NCBI GenBank assembly: GCA_005799265.1 | Contig: SYHD01000288.1 | Coordinates: 1 to 53,635 of the forward strand | Reading direction: 5' to 3' | Source of the DNA: Planctomycetia bacterium | GTDB taxonomy: Bacteria > Planctomycetota > Planctomycetia > Gemmatales > Gemmataceae | DNA: 53,635 bases | In this document: one piece after another, positions 16,848 to 24,586 of the stretch | How positions within the stretch are numbered: the stretch's first letter is position 1 | Layout: each line of letters begins with the position of its first letter | Made by a program: the position numbers and the translations under genes | The notes under the pieces: model-generated | Databases searched by the model: none | Told to the model about the DNA's origin: nothing | Seen by the model: the letters and a program-made list of their open reading frames with translations, nothing else

Positions 16848-18026
16848 TCAGCGCTCATAGACCGCCGCCGCCGCCGTGAAGCCCTTGACGTCCGCGGCCT
16901 TCTTGCCCGGGAAGGTCTCGACTTTCAGCTGCCGCCCCTCAAGAACTTGCACCAGGAGGACGCCCTGGACCGTCCCATCCGAGCCGGCGAACGGTTGAGC
17001 GGAGCTGGGGCTTGTAGGGTTGATCAGCTCGTACTTGACGAGCCCGGCGTCGGCGCCGATCTTCGCGGGATCGGGACCGTTGCCCTTGACGCCGAATTGT
17101 CGCGGCTTGCCGACGTAATCACCGATCGACGCGATGACCTTATCGGTGTCGAGATGGTGGTACACGATCGCCAGATGTCCCATCCAGTAGCCGCGCGGAT
17201 CGCGCGTGCCGGCGTAGCCGTTGGTCTTCTCCTTGAACCAGTTGCCGACGAGCTTGCCGTCGATGTCGTAGTCGATCTTGCCGCCGCGCGGCTCCGTTTT
17301 GCGCGGATTGAGCGCGAGCAGCTTGGCCTTGAGCGGTTCATCGAAATAGTCGAAGGGATCGACGACGTGCACGCGCCAGGCATAATGCCCGTACATCTTC
17401 GGGTTGAGGAATCCCTTGAGCTGCGTGTCGGTATTGATTACAGCCAGGTCGAGCGAGCGTCCGCCCACCTTGCCGACGACCTGCCCGGCCTTGACGGCGA
17501 TGCGTGCGTGCACGGGAGGCCCCTGGATCTTTTTGGCGAAGCGCTGCCGCGCGGATTCATCGAGCGCTTTAAGAATGGCCGGGTCGAGTTCCGTGAGAAG
17601 GTCGTAGAAGGTGTAGAAGGTGCTGGTATGCTCGATGTGGAGGGCAAAGTCATCGTAGGCGCGCTTGGCTTCGGTCGAAGCGAAAAGTTTCACGCGATGG
17701 CCGATCATGACGATCTGGCCGTCAGCCGGCGCAAAGACATCGAAGTGCGGCTGCCCTGGTTTGAGCTGCTTGGGATAGTAGTACTGATGATCGATCGGCG
17801 CCACGTGCCCGCCGACCATCAGGCCATAGGGGATGACGCGCTCGATGTCCGCCAGCCGCATGGGCGCATGGTGAAAACGCACGGGGCCTTTGCCTTCCGC
17901 CTGGCCGCGGCTCCATTGCTGTTTGAGATCGAGCAGGCCGTCCTTGAGCGCCGGGTTCTGCGCGCTCGCGGCGACGCAGAAGATCATGCCACCGATAATT
18001 GCCGAGGTTGTCATGCGCTGGTTCAT
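16848..18026 (-). CDS. Secreted protein with possible lysostaphin (M23-like) fold
   Basis: 392 aa with a Sec signal at residues 1-22 (start chosen at 18026, MNQRMTT, just before the hydrophobic stretch). The segment IPYGLMVGGHVAPIDHQYYY, then DVFAPADGQIVMIGH, a histidine pair in LHIEHTSTFYTFYDLL, and IAVKAGQVVGKVGG recall the beta-sheet core of M23/lysostaphin-like domains. The exact HxxxD...HxH metal set is not convincing, so catalytic activity is doubtful. It lies between DUF1080 and PSD1 genes on the same strand. The C-terminal region (TSPSSAQPFAGSDGTVQGVLLVQVL) looks like a separate beta domain. The assignment is by eye only. Confidence 0.7.
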   Translation of the reverse strand: MNQRMTTSAIIGGMIFCVAASAQNPALKDGLLDLKQQWSRGQAEGKGPVRFHHAPMRLADIERVIPYGLMVGGHVAPIDHQYYYPKQLKPGQPHFDVFAPADGQIVMIGHRVKLFASTEAKRAYDDFALHIEHTSTFYTFYDLLTELDPAILKALDESARQRFAKKIQGPPVHARIAVKAGQVVGKVGGRSLDLAVINTDTQLKGFLNPKMYGHYAWRVHVVDPFDYFDEPLKAKLLALNPRKTEPRGGKIDYDIDGKLVGNWFKEKTNGYAGTRDPRGYWMGHLAIVYHHLDTDKVIASIGDYVGKPRQFGVKGNGPDPAKIGADAGLVKYELINPTSPSSAQPFAGSDGTVQGVLLVQVLEGRQLKVETFPGKKAADVKGFTAAAAVYER

Positions 18027-18084
18027 TGGCACTCCAGTTTCGCGTTCGAGGGTGTAGCTCGTTCCGCTGTTCTGCGCCATCACG

Positions 18085-18711
18085 TCACTTCGTCAGCAAC
18101 TCGACGATCGTGATGTCCTTGTAATGAACCTTGGCCTTGGCGCCGCCGTGCACCTGTAGGCCGATGATTCCGCTGCGTTCGATCTTGTCGTCCTTCTCGG
18201 TGAAATCGACCGTGAGGGTGTCGTTGAGCCACAAGCGGATGCGGGCGCCCTCCGCGCGGATCTTGTAGTCGTTCCAGTCGTCGTGCTTGATGATCTTTTC
18301 GAGAAGGCCCTTGTCCGGTGACGCGAGCACCTTGTTGCGGCGTGATTCGTCATACAGCGCCCCCCAGTAATGTTGGCCGATGTCCGCTTGATAGCCGCTG
18401 ACCTCGTGATGCTTCGGGATCCGTTTCGTGCGGAACTGCACGCCAGCGTTGACCGACTTGCGATCGCCGAGCAGCTTGAACTTCACCTTCAGCTCGAAGT
18501 CGGAGTAGGTCTTGAGCGTACACAGGAACTCGTTGCGTGGCACATTCACGTCCAGCGAACCGCCGACGATCGCGCCGCCCTCGATGCGCCAGGTTTTCAG
18601 GTCGCCTTCCCAGCCGGCGAGCGATTTGCCGTCGAAGAGCGTCTTCGGCTCGCCGGCGCGCATGGAGGTGGCACACAGGATCAGGACAACGAAGGCAAAA
18701 CATCGAGGCAT
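18085..18711 (-). CDS. DUF1080 (3-keto-disaccharide hydrolase-like) secreted protein
   Basis: 208 aa with a Sec signal (residues 1-19, LILCATSMRAG). The family pattern is complete: TLFDGKSLAGWEG at the start of the mature protein, WRIEGGAIVGG, FELKVKFKLLGD, NAGVQFRTKR, a DWNDYKIRAEGARIRLWLND block and a final GIIGLQVHGGAKAKVHYKDITI. DUF1080 proteins have a concanavalin-like sandwich fold; members include 3-keto-disaccharide hydrolases. Start chosen at 18711 (MPRCFAF), since upstream codons add no signal-like residues. It is the first gene of the minus-strand run DUF1080, M23-like, PSD1, DUF4058, which points to breakdown or modification of extracellular sugars. Confidence 0.9.
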   Translation of the reverse strand: MPRCFAFVVLILCATSMRAGEPKTLFDGKSLAGWEGDLKTWRIEGGAIVGGSLDVNVPRNEFLCTLKTYSDFELKVKFKLLGDRKSVNAGVQFRTKRIPKHHEVSGYQADIGQHYWGALYDESRRNKVLASPDKGLLEKIIKHDDWNDYKIRAEGARIRLWLNDTLTVDFTEKDDKIERSGIIGLQVHGGAKAKVHYKDITIVELLTK

Positions 18712-18852
18712 GGATCTCTCCCGTTGGACATGATGATACCACAGCATGATGATCGCACGACGCGAGTCGATGCACAAGCAAAAACGAGGCGACTCATCGG
18801 CGTGAGGCTTTTTCTTGTGTCATTCTTGTCTTTGCGCGGACATAATCGACCC

Positions 18853-19980
18853 ATGAAGACTGCACGCATCGCGCAATTGCCCGCCGTCTACACACATGGC
18901 ATCGGCTCGTTGCCTCGGCCGCAGATGGTGCGCGATCTGTTGGCGCGGCCGGGACGTGATCCGCACGCGCTCGACGATTGCGTCCGTTTCGCCATCCGTC
19001 TGCAAGAACAAGCCGGTCTCGACGTCATCTCCGACGGCGAATGGCGGCGCACGCAGTATATCCGTGAGTTTCTCACGCGCGTCGGCGGCTTCGAGCGTTG
19101 CCGAAAATTCACGCACCAGGGCGAAACCAAGCTGACGGAAGTCGTCGTGCGGCGCATGTCGAAGAACGAACCTGTCTTCACGAACGATGCCCGCTTCCTC
19201 GTCAAGCATACCGAGCGCGTGACGAAGTTCGCGCTGCCGAGCCCATTCTTGATCGCGGTGCGCTACTGGCACGAGGACTACAGCAAGGACGCGTATCCGA
19301 CGTTGCCGCATTTTCTCGATCATCTCGCCGAAGTGCTGGCGCGCGAGGCCCACGCGCTGGTCGAGGCCGGCATCGACATCGTGCAGCTCGACGATCCGGC
19401 CCTCACGTATTTTTGCGATCCGCGCTTGACCTCAGGCGCGGAGATTCACGACGAGCGCTTGCGGCGAACATGGGACATCGACAAGCAATTTCCCGAGGCG
19501 CTCGCCGCCATCAATCGCGTCGCGGACGGTTTGCGCGCAGAAGTGCATTTGCACTGTTGCCATAGCGTGTACAAGCGTAGAAGTGATGTGGCCGGCGACT
19601 ACAAGCCGATTCTGCCGAGATTGGCGGATGCGAAGATCGATCGGGTCAATCTCGAGTTCGCCTATCCGCACACTGGCGACGTGAGCGACTTGAAGCTGCT
19701 GCCCGCGCACCTGTCGCTCGGCATGGGCGTCATCGACGTGCGCGGCGAACGCCTGCAGAGCGTGGACGAAATCGCGGCGCTCGCGGCAGCCGGCGCGGGC
19801 CTGGTCGGCGCGGACCGCATCGCCCTCAATCCCGATTGCGGCTTCGCGCCGGATGCCGGTGAGCCGCCCACCATCGACGAGGCGTACGAGAAGCTGGCCA
19901 GATTGACGCAAGCGGCGATGCGATTGCGAACCGCGACCGCGCAGATCACTACCACGAACCGAGCTTCGTCGTTACAATGA
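18853..19980 (+). CDS. Cobalamin-independent methionine synthase (MetE C-terminal)-like protein
   Basis: 375 aa, equal to the C-terminal catalytic barrel of MetE without the N-terminal half. An N-terminal GIGSLPRPQMVR block, DVISDGEWRR, GIDIVQLDDPAL, and the zinc-ligand segment HLHCCH (H234 and C236) followed by NLEFAYP and a Cys in NPDCGF match MetE-type zinc methyltransferases. It therefore probably moves a methyl group to a thiol, but stand-alone members need not make methionine. The ATG at 18853 begins the conserved N-terminus; the frame extends upstream with no family similarity. It is transcribed divergently from the DUF1080 gene, and a PIN toxin pair follows within 20 bp. Confidence 0.88.
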   Translation: MKTARIAQLPAVYTHGIGSLPRPQMVRDLLARPGRDPHALDDCVRFAIRLQEQAGLDVISDGEWRRTQYIREFLTRVGGFERCRKFTHQGETKLTEVVVRRMSKNEPVFTNDARFLVKHTERVTKFALPSPFLIAVRYWHEDYSKDAYPTLPHFLDHLAEVLAREAHALVEAGIDIVQLDDPALTYFCDPRLTSGAEIHDERLRRTWDIDKQFPEALAAINRVADGLRAEVHLHCCHSVYKRRSDVAGDYKPILPRLADAKIDRVNLEFAYPHTGDVSDLKLLPAHLSLGMGVIDVRGERLQSVDEIAALAAAGAGLVGADRIALNPDCGFAPDAGEPPTIDEAYEKLARLTQAAMRLRTATAQITTTNRASSLQ

Positions 19981-19999
19981 GCACAGAAAGGGGATGACC

Positions 20000-20230
20000 A
20001 TGATTACCATGCAAATCACCGTGGACATCAAGGAAGATCGCCAGGTAGTCTTGACGTTGCCGCCTGAGGTGCCGATGGGGCAGATCTCGTTGATGGTGAC
20101 CGTTGCACCTGCGGCGGAGAAGAAGAAACCTCGATCGAGCCTTGCCGCGTGGGCCGAGGAGAATGCGGAGGATTGGGGCGATAGGATCAGCTCCGAAGAC
20201 GTTGAAGGTTTCACGGGGCGGAGGTACTGA
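20000..20230 (+). CDS. Probable antitoxin of a PIN-domain toxin pair
   Basis: 76 aa. The N-terminal half is two beta strands (MQITVDIKEDRQVVLTLPPE), and the C-terminal half is charged and Trp-rich (LAAWAEENAEDWGDRIS), like antitoxins that pair with VapC-type PIN proteins. The stop is 2 bp before the toxin start. The second in-frame ATG (20000) fits the GAAAGGGG ribosome binding site better than the ATG at 19994, which is too close to it. No specific antitoxin family was recognised. It is only 19 bp after the MetE-like gene, so read-through transcription is possible. Confidence 0.75.
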   Translation: MITMQITVDIKEDRQVVLTLPPEVPMGQISLMVTVAPAAEKKKPRSSLAAWAEENAEDWGDRISSEDVEGFTGRRY

Positions 20231-20232
20231 GC

Positions 20233-20658
20233 GTGGCCCGACGCGTCGTCTTCCTTGACACAAGCTTTGTCGTCGCGCTGGAAAACACGCACGATCCGCA
20301 TCACGCATGCGCCAAGTCGCTCGACGATGAGCTGTTAAGGGAAAACGTCGTTCTGCTTTTACATCTGGGAATCGTGCTCGAGATCGGCGACGGATATGCT
20401 CGCTTTGGCCGTCGCGCTCGTGGAATAGATTTGCTGACTCGATTCGAGAGTGAGGACGGATACGTGGTGTTTCCTCTCAACGAGCCGTTGATGGAAAAAG
20501 CACAGGCGCTTTATCGTGCGCGTACCGATAAGGAATGGGGTTTGACCGATTGCATTTCGTTTGTTCTGATGAAGCAAGAAGGCGTGACCGAAGCGCTGAC
20601 GGCAGACGTGCATTTTCGTCAAGCCGGCTTCACGGCGCTGTTGCTGGACTCGCCATGA
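20233..20658 (+). CDS. PIN-domain ribonuclease toxin (VapC-like)
   Basis: 141 aa starting at GTG. The four PIN acidic residues are in place: D9 (FLDTSF), E50 (VLEIGD), D106 (GLTDCIS) and D125 (TADVHF). The overall length and the ADxHFxxAGF ending match VapC-type RNases that cut tRNA or rRNA. It directly follows the presumed antitoxin gene. All catalytic residues are present, so the toxin is probably active and held in check by its neighbour. Confidence 0.87.
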   Translation: MARRVVFLDTSFVVALENTHDPHHACAKSLDDELLRENVVLLLHLGIVLEIGDGYARFGRRARGIDLLTRFESEDGYVVFPLNEPLMEKAQALYRARTDKEWGLTDCISFVLMKQEGVTEALTADVHFRQAGFTALLLDSP

Positions 20659-20691
20659 TCGAAGTTTGCGAGACCGTGGAAAGTGCTTCCT

Positions 20692-22098
20692 ATGCTTCGT
20701 TTCCTCTGCGATGAACGGCGACCCGATGGCCGACTGACGCGCCGCGAATGGCTGCGCGTCGGCGGGTTGGGGACGTTGCTCGCGCTGGCGGGACGCTCGA
20801 ATGCGAAACCGCAAGCGACGCGTGCCCGAGCTCGGTCGGTGTTGCTCGTCTTCACAGGTGGCGGCGTAAGCCACATCGACACGTTCGACATGAAGCCCGA
20901 TGCGCCCGAAGACATTCGCGGCGAATTCCAGTCGTCCTCCACCAGCGTTCCCGGCACGCGCTGCTGCGAGCATTTGCCTCGTTTGGCCCGACAGGCGCAT
21001 CAGTACGCCGTCGTGCGCAGCGTGTCGCATGACGACGTCGATCACGGCTCCGCGAGCTATCTGGCACTGACGGGGCAGTTTCACCTGCGCAAGTCGTCGA
21101 ACCCGCCCGTGCGGCCGACGGATTTCCCGACCTATGGCGCGATCCTGCGGCGCGTGCGGCCCAGCGGTGATTTTCCCTATACGGCAGTCCATCTCAACGG
21201 TCCGCTCTTGACGCCGCGCGAAGCCGGGCCGGGACAATACGGCGGCTTCCTCGGCCGGGGCAATGAGCCGCTCATCATCGGCGACGTGACCGACGGCGCC
21301 ACGATGCCCGGTCTGGAGCCGCAGCCCGATCTGCCCAGCGTGCGCGTCGATGGCCGACGATCGCTGTTGCAATCGATCAATCGCCAGGCGTCGGCGTGGC
21401 AGAGCGACCCCAATCTACTGGAACGCGAGCAACTTTATCGTCGGGCGTTCGCGTTCCTCGATTCGCCGCGTTACGCCCAGGCGTTCGATCTGTCGCGCGA
21501 GCCGGCGAATGTGCGCGAACGCTACGGCGCCAATCGGTCCGGGCAGGCGTGCTTGCTGGCACGGCGGCTCGTCGAGATCGGCGTGCCATGGGTGACGGTG
21601 TTCTGGAACCACATGATCCGCGGCCAGGACATGACGCCGACGCCGGAGGACGAATACGGCTGGGATACGCACAACGATATTTTCCCATCGCTGAAGGACC
21701 ATCTGTTGCCGCGACTCGATCGCAGCCTGTCCGCTCTCCTGGACGACCTGGCCCAGCGCGGCCTGTTGGAGACGACGCTGGTGGTGTGCATGGGCGAGTT
21801 CGGCCGGGCGCCACGCGTGGCGCTGGAGCCGGGCTTCGCGGGCGAAATTCCGGGCCGCAAGCACTGGGCAGGCGCGTACTCGGTGTTGCTGGCGGGCGCG
21901 GGGGTGCGCGGAGGCCGCATCGTCGGCGCCTCGGACCGCATCGGCGCCTATCCAACGACGCGCCCGTACTCGCCATGCGACTTGGCCGCGACCATGTTCG
22001 ACGCGCTCGGCGTCGATCCCGCCGGACATTATCACGACCTCGCGGATCGGCCGTACGCGATCAGCCCGGGGCAGGCGATCGGCGAGTTGTGGTCGTGA
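20692..22098 (+). CDS. DUF1501 domain-containing secreted protein
   Basis: 468 aa, DUF1501. The leader holds a twin-arginine-like TRREWLRVGGLGTLLALAG, then FTGGGVSHIDTFDMKPDAPEDIRGEF, a YGWDTHNDIF block in the middle, MGEFGRAPRVA and a final DLADRPYAISPGQAIGEL block. Start at ATG 20692; an in-frame GTG at 20683 adds only three residues. It is distinct from the 8590/29859 subgroup. No DUF1553 gene adjoins it; the next gene is higA on the opposite strand. Confidence 0.9.
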   Translation: MLRFLCDERRPDGRLTRREWLRVGGLGTLLALAGRSNAKPQATRARARSVLLVFTGGGVSHIDTFDMKPDAPEDIRGEFQSSSTSVPGTRCCEHLPRLARQAHQYAVVRSVSHDDVDHGSASYLALTGQFHLRKSSNPPVRPTDFPTYGAILRRVRPSGDFPYTAVHLNGPLLTPREAGPGQYGGFLGRGNEPLIIGDVTDGATMPGLEPQPDLPSVRVDGRRSLLQSINRQASAWQSDPNLLEREQLYRRAFAFLDSPRYAQAFDLSREPANVRERYGANRSGQACLLARRLVEIGVPWVTVFWNHMIRGQDMTPTPEDEYGWDTHNDIFPSLKDHLLPRLDRSLSALLDDLAQRGLLETTLVVCMGEFGRAPRVALEPGFAGEIPGRKHWAGAYSVLLAGAGVRGGRIVGASDRIGAYPTTRPYSPCDLAATMFDALGVDPAGHYHDLADRPYAISPGQAIGELWS

Positions 22099-22122
22099 AT
22101 TTCGTCAGGCCAGCAGCACGCA

Positions 22123-22413
22123 TCATCGCCGGCGCAACTTCACCTCCAATTGACAACCAACGGCCTCGGCATATTTGCGCAAAGTCGCGATTGACGGGGA
22201 GTGGCGCTTGCTGCCGCCGCCCGCTTCCAGGCGCGCTACGGCGGGCGTTTTCGTGCCCATGCGCCGCGCGACCTCTGCTTGCGTCAAACCGGCGCGGCGG
22301 CGCGCTTTCAACAACTCATCGAGCAGCGAAAACTCCTCGCTCTGAGCGTCATAGGCTGCCTTCACGGCCGGATTTTTCAGCATCTTCTTGACGAGTTCTT
22401 CATGCGTCTTCAT
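22123..22413 (-). CDS. higA: XRE-family antitoxin (HigA-like)
   Basis: 96 aa. A helix-turn-helix of the XRE/Cro type occupies about residues 35-85 (ARRRAGLTQAEVARRMGTKTPA then SIATLRKYAEAVG). The N-terminal 30 residues are helical and probably toxin-binding. It overlaps the 3' end of the toxin gene by 14 bp and follows it, the reverse order of most toxin-antitoxin operons but normal for higBA. It likely neutralises HigB and represses the operon through an inverted repeat upstream of higB. Confidence 0.87.
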   Translation of the reverse strand: MKTHEELVKKMLKNPAVKAAYDAQSEEFSLLDELLKARRRAGLTQAEVARRMGTKTPAVARLEAGGGSKRHSPSIATLRKYAEAVGCQLEVKLRRR

Positions 22414-22744
22414 TGGCTTTTGCCTCCTTCAAGCGGGCGCGGGCGATCTTGAGTTCGTTGGCCGGCGTCTTCGCCGATTTCTTGATGAACGCGTACAACA
22501 TCATGATTCGTCGCCCGGAGAGCGTACAGAAAAAGGCGCGGGCAATACCTTCCTTGGACTTCATGCGAAGCTCAAATAGTCCGTTGCCCATGGAGCGTGT
22601 ATGGGGAATCCCAAGGTCTGGCCCGAACACGAGCATGCGATCGGTGAGATGAATGTAGCGCGCCTGAATGCCGGCTGGGAAGCCCACGATCGTGTCTTGC
22701 ACGTCTTCACGGAAATAGGCGATCTGCCAATCCATACTTCTCAT
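22400..22744 (-). CDS. higB: HigB-like toxin (phage-derived Gp49-like, RelE superfamily)
   Basis: 114 aa from the ATG at 22744. The pattern (YFREDVQDTIVGFP, DLGIPHTRSMGNGLFELRMK, then IARAFFCTLSGRRIMMLYAFIKKSAKTPANELKIARARL) is that of Gp49/HigB toxins of the RelE fold, which cleave mRNA at the ribosome. The final A-x-x-R helix region matches the family. An upstream in-frame TTG at 22771 is possible, but it would place the probable operator inside the gene. A downstream ATG at 22735 is an alternative start. Confidence 0.83.
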   Translation of the reverse strand: MRSMDWQIAYFREDVQDTIVGFPAGIQARYIHLTDRMLVFGPDLGIPHTRSMGNGLFELRMKSKEGIARAFFCTLSGRRIMMLYAFIKKSAKTPANELKIARARLKEAKANEDA

Positions 22745-22745
22745 G

Positions 22746-22761
22746 TTAACAAATGTGTTAA
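22746..22761. promoter_or_regulatory. Inverted repeat directly upstream of higB: probable operator
   Basis: TTAACA-AATG-TGTTAA, a perfect 6-bp inverted repeat with a 4-base centre, beginning 2 bp upstream of the higB start codon. Its size and position suit binding of a HigA dimer for autoregulation, as known for higBA operons. The DNA is strikingly AT-rich in a GC-rich region. HigA binding is inferred only. Confidence 0.6.
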
Positions 22762-22790
22762 TATCATTCAACGCAATTGGACGCGGCTAT

Positions 22791-22832
22791 GCGGCTTGGC
22801 GTTCGCCAGGGGTCGTGCGAACGCCAAGCCGC
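22791..22832. repeat. Inverted repeat with perfect 16-bp arms between RidA-like gene and higB
   Basis: The arm GCGGCTTGGCGTTCGC is followed after 10 bases by its exact reverse complement, then AAGCGGCAA. It sits 16 bp downstream of the RidA-like stop codon and upstream of higB, so it may also act as a transcription barrier, though no T-run follows in either direction. The flanking AAGCCGCAAGCGGCAA also occurs at 3305-3320 and belongs to a dispersed family. Confidence 0.85.
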
Positions 22833-22847
22833 AAGCGGCAATCGCCT

Positions 22848-23246
22848 TTACGCCAAAACCGCGACGAGTTCGATCTCGACCAGCCAATCCGGATGCGCGA
22901 GTTTCTCGACGCCGACCAGCGTGCTCGCGGGCGGGTTCTTGGTGTCGAAGTAACGACCGCGCACCTCGCGGAGGATCGGCAAATGTTCGGGTTTGAAGCC
23001 TGCTACGTACAGGTTCGACTTGACGACATCCTTAAACGTCGCACCCGCGGCGGTGAGCGCCGCCTTGAGGTTTTCAAACGCCTGCGTGACCTGGGCGCGC
23101 AGGTCCCCCTTGCCGACGATTTCCCCCTTCTCGTTATTGCAGACCTGGCCGGAAATGTAGATCGTTTTGCCCGCGGTGTGCGTGACGACGTGCGTCCAGC
23201 CGAAGGTCGGGCAGAGGGCGGGCGGGTTGAGAAATTGCACTTCCAT
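22848..23246 (-). CDS. RidA-family protein lacking the catalytic arginine
   Basis: 132 aa RidA/YjgF fold: IYISGQVCNN, the long AFENLKAALTAAGATFKDVVKSNLYV segment pattern and a final HPDWLVEIELVAVLA. In enamine/imine deaminases of this family the F-P-A-R-S segment supplies the catalytic Arg (Arg105 in E. coli RidA). Here the equivalent segment is N-P-P-A-S-T, with Ser in place of Arg, so the usual imine deaminase activity is not expected. It may belong to a Rid subfamily with another role. It is divergent from the molybdoenzyme gene at 23336 (89 bp apart). Confidence 0.88.
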   Translation of the reverse strand: MEVQFLNPPALCPTFGWTHVVTHTAGKTIYISGQVCNNEKGEIVGKGDLRAQVTQAFENLKAALTAAGATFKDVVKSNLYVAGFKPEHLPILREVRGRYFDTKNPPASTLVGVEKLAHPDWLVEIELVAVLA

Positions 23247-23335
23247 AATTCAGCATCCTCGATTTCAAGAAAAGGTTTCACATCGACCATTACTTGCCTT
23301 ATGATAGACGATCCTGCCAGCCAAAGGAGACGATA

Positions 23336-24451
23336 ATGGGCGCCGAACGCAGCTTCCTCACCAACCCCGCGCAGTTTCGCGATGTCAGCCGCGGCACGCC
23401 TCGACCGCATTCGCTCAAGGGGGACGACCTCGTCCGCGCCCGTCTCACGCCGGAGACCTGGCGGCTGGAGATCATGGCCGAAGGCGGCTGCACCATCGAC
23501 ACGCCGCTCACGCTCGAGAAAAAGAACGCCGTCGATTTCGCGGCCATCGAACGCCTCGGCCGACGGCACGGACGCAAGTACCTCAAGGCGATGCAGTGCC
23601 TCAATATCCCGCAGCCATTGGGTCAAGGGCTGTGGGAAGGCGTGCCGCTGCGCGAGGTGCTGAAGCTCGCCGGCCGCGTCAACAACATTCGCCGTATCTA
23701 CTACTGGGGCTTTCACAACAACGACCCGAAGCAAGTCTTCCAGTCGTCGTTGACCTACACCCAGGTGATGGACGCCGCGCCGGGGGAGTTGGGTCCGCTC
23801 GTCGCCTATCGGCTCAACGGCCACGCCATTCCGCTGGAGCGCGGCGGCCCGGTGCGCATGGTCATTCCCTGGTCGTATGGCTTCAAGTCGATCAAGTGGT
23901 TGCAGCGAATCGTCCTCACGAATGAATTTCGCGCGATGGATACCTACGCCCTTAGCAACAATGACTCGGAATCGTTCCTGAAGACGGCCGCGTACATCGA
24001 CGGCAATGACGTGACGGCGCGGGCGGGCCAGAACGTCACGATGACCGGATTGGTGATGGTCGGCCTGCCGGGGCTGAAACGCGTCGAGTACTGGCTTCGC
24101 CCGGACGCCGGCACGCATGGGCGCATCGCGGACGACGATCCGTCGTGGCGCACCGCAGTTTGGCGGCCATGCATGATCGCGGCGGCGCCAAAAGACTGGG
24201 GCGGCACCCTCCCCAACGGCGTGTTGCCGCGCGATGTCTGGGGCTTCGATCCGAAGACGGGCCAACCGCGCGAATGGCCGATGCGCTACAGTTGGGCCCA
24301 GTGGTCGGTCGGTCTCGATAAGCTGGCGGCGGGGAGCTACGAGTTTCGGGTGCGCAGCGTGGATCAGAACGATTTCGCCCAGCCGGAGCCGCGGCCCTAT
24401 GCGAAGTCGGGGCGTAATGATGTGCAGGTGAAAATGATCACGGTGATGTGA
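23336..24451 (+). CDS. Sulfite-oxidase-like molybdopterin-dependent oxidoreductase
   Basis: 371 aa. The molybdopterin domain comes first, with the expected molybdenum-coordinating cysteine C88 in AMQCLNIPQ, a YYWGFHNNDP block, and the conserved GGPVRMVIPWSYGFKSIKW. A C-terminal beta-sandwich like the sulfite oxidase dimerisation domain follows (TARAGQNVTMTGLVM, VRSVDQNDFAQPEPR). The start at 23336 has AAAGGAG 7 bases upstream. No signal peptide or haem domain is present. That is unusual: most bacterial relatives carry a Tat signal. The electron donor is not obvious; sulfite is only one possible substrate. Confidence 0.86.
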   Translation: MGAERSFLTNPAQFRDVSRGTPRPHSLKGDDLVRARLTPETWRLEIMAEGGCTIDTPLTLEKKNAVDFAAIERLGRRHGRKYLKAMQCLNIPQPLGQGLWEGVPLREVLKLAGRVNNIRRIYYWGFHNNDPKQVFQSSLTYTQVMDAAPGELGPLVAYRLNGHAIPLERGGPVRMVIPWSYGFKSIKWLQRIVLTNEFRAMDTYALSNNDSESFLKTAAYIDGNDVTARAGQNVTMTGLVMVGLPGLKRVEYWLRPDAGTHGRIADDDPSWRTAVWRPCMIAAAPKDWGGTLPNGVLPRDVWGFDPKTGQPREWPMRYSWAQWSVGLDKLAAGSYEFRVRSVDQNDFAQPEPRPYAKSGRNDVQVKMITVM

Positions 24452-24586
24452 GCCTCAGCCTTTTGCAATACGCAGGCAGCCCCGCGCCTGTGCTGGATTT
24501 TTCCTCGCAAGCGCGGCGCGCGCCTGGTAGAATAAACTACTACCCGCGATTGCGCTTTTCTTTTTCTTCATGCCACGGATTGAACC

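Noticed and set aside
18370-18852. N-terminal extension of the MetE-like frame
   Set aside because: It overlaps the DUF1080 gene on the other strand and has no similarity to MetE; the conserved N-terminus begins at 18853.
22791-22832. Calling the 16-bp inverted repeat a terminator of the RidA-like gene
   Set aside because: It has the position and stem of one but no T-run in the direction of transcription; listed as a repeat instead.
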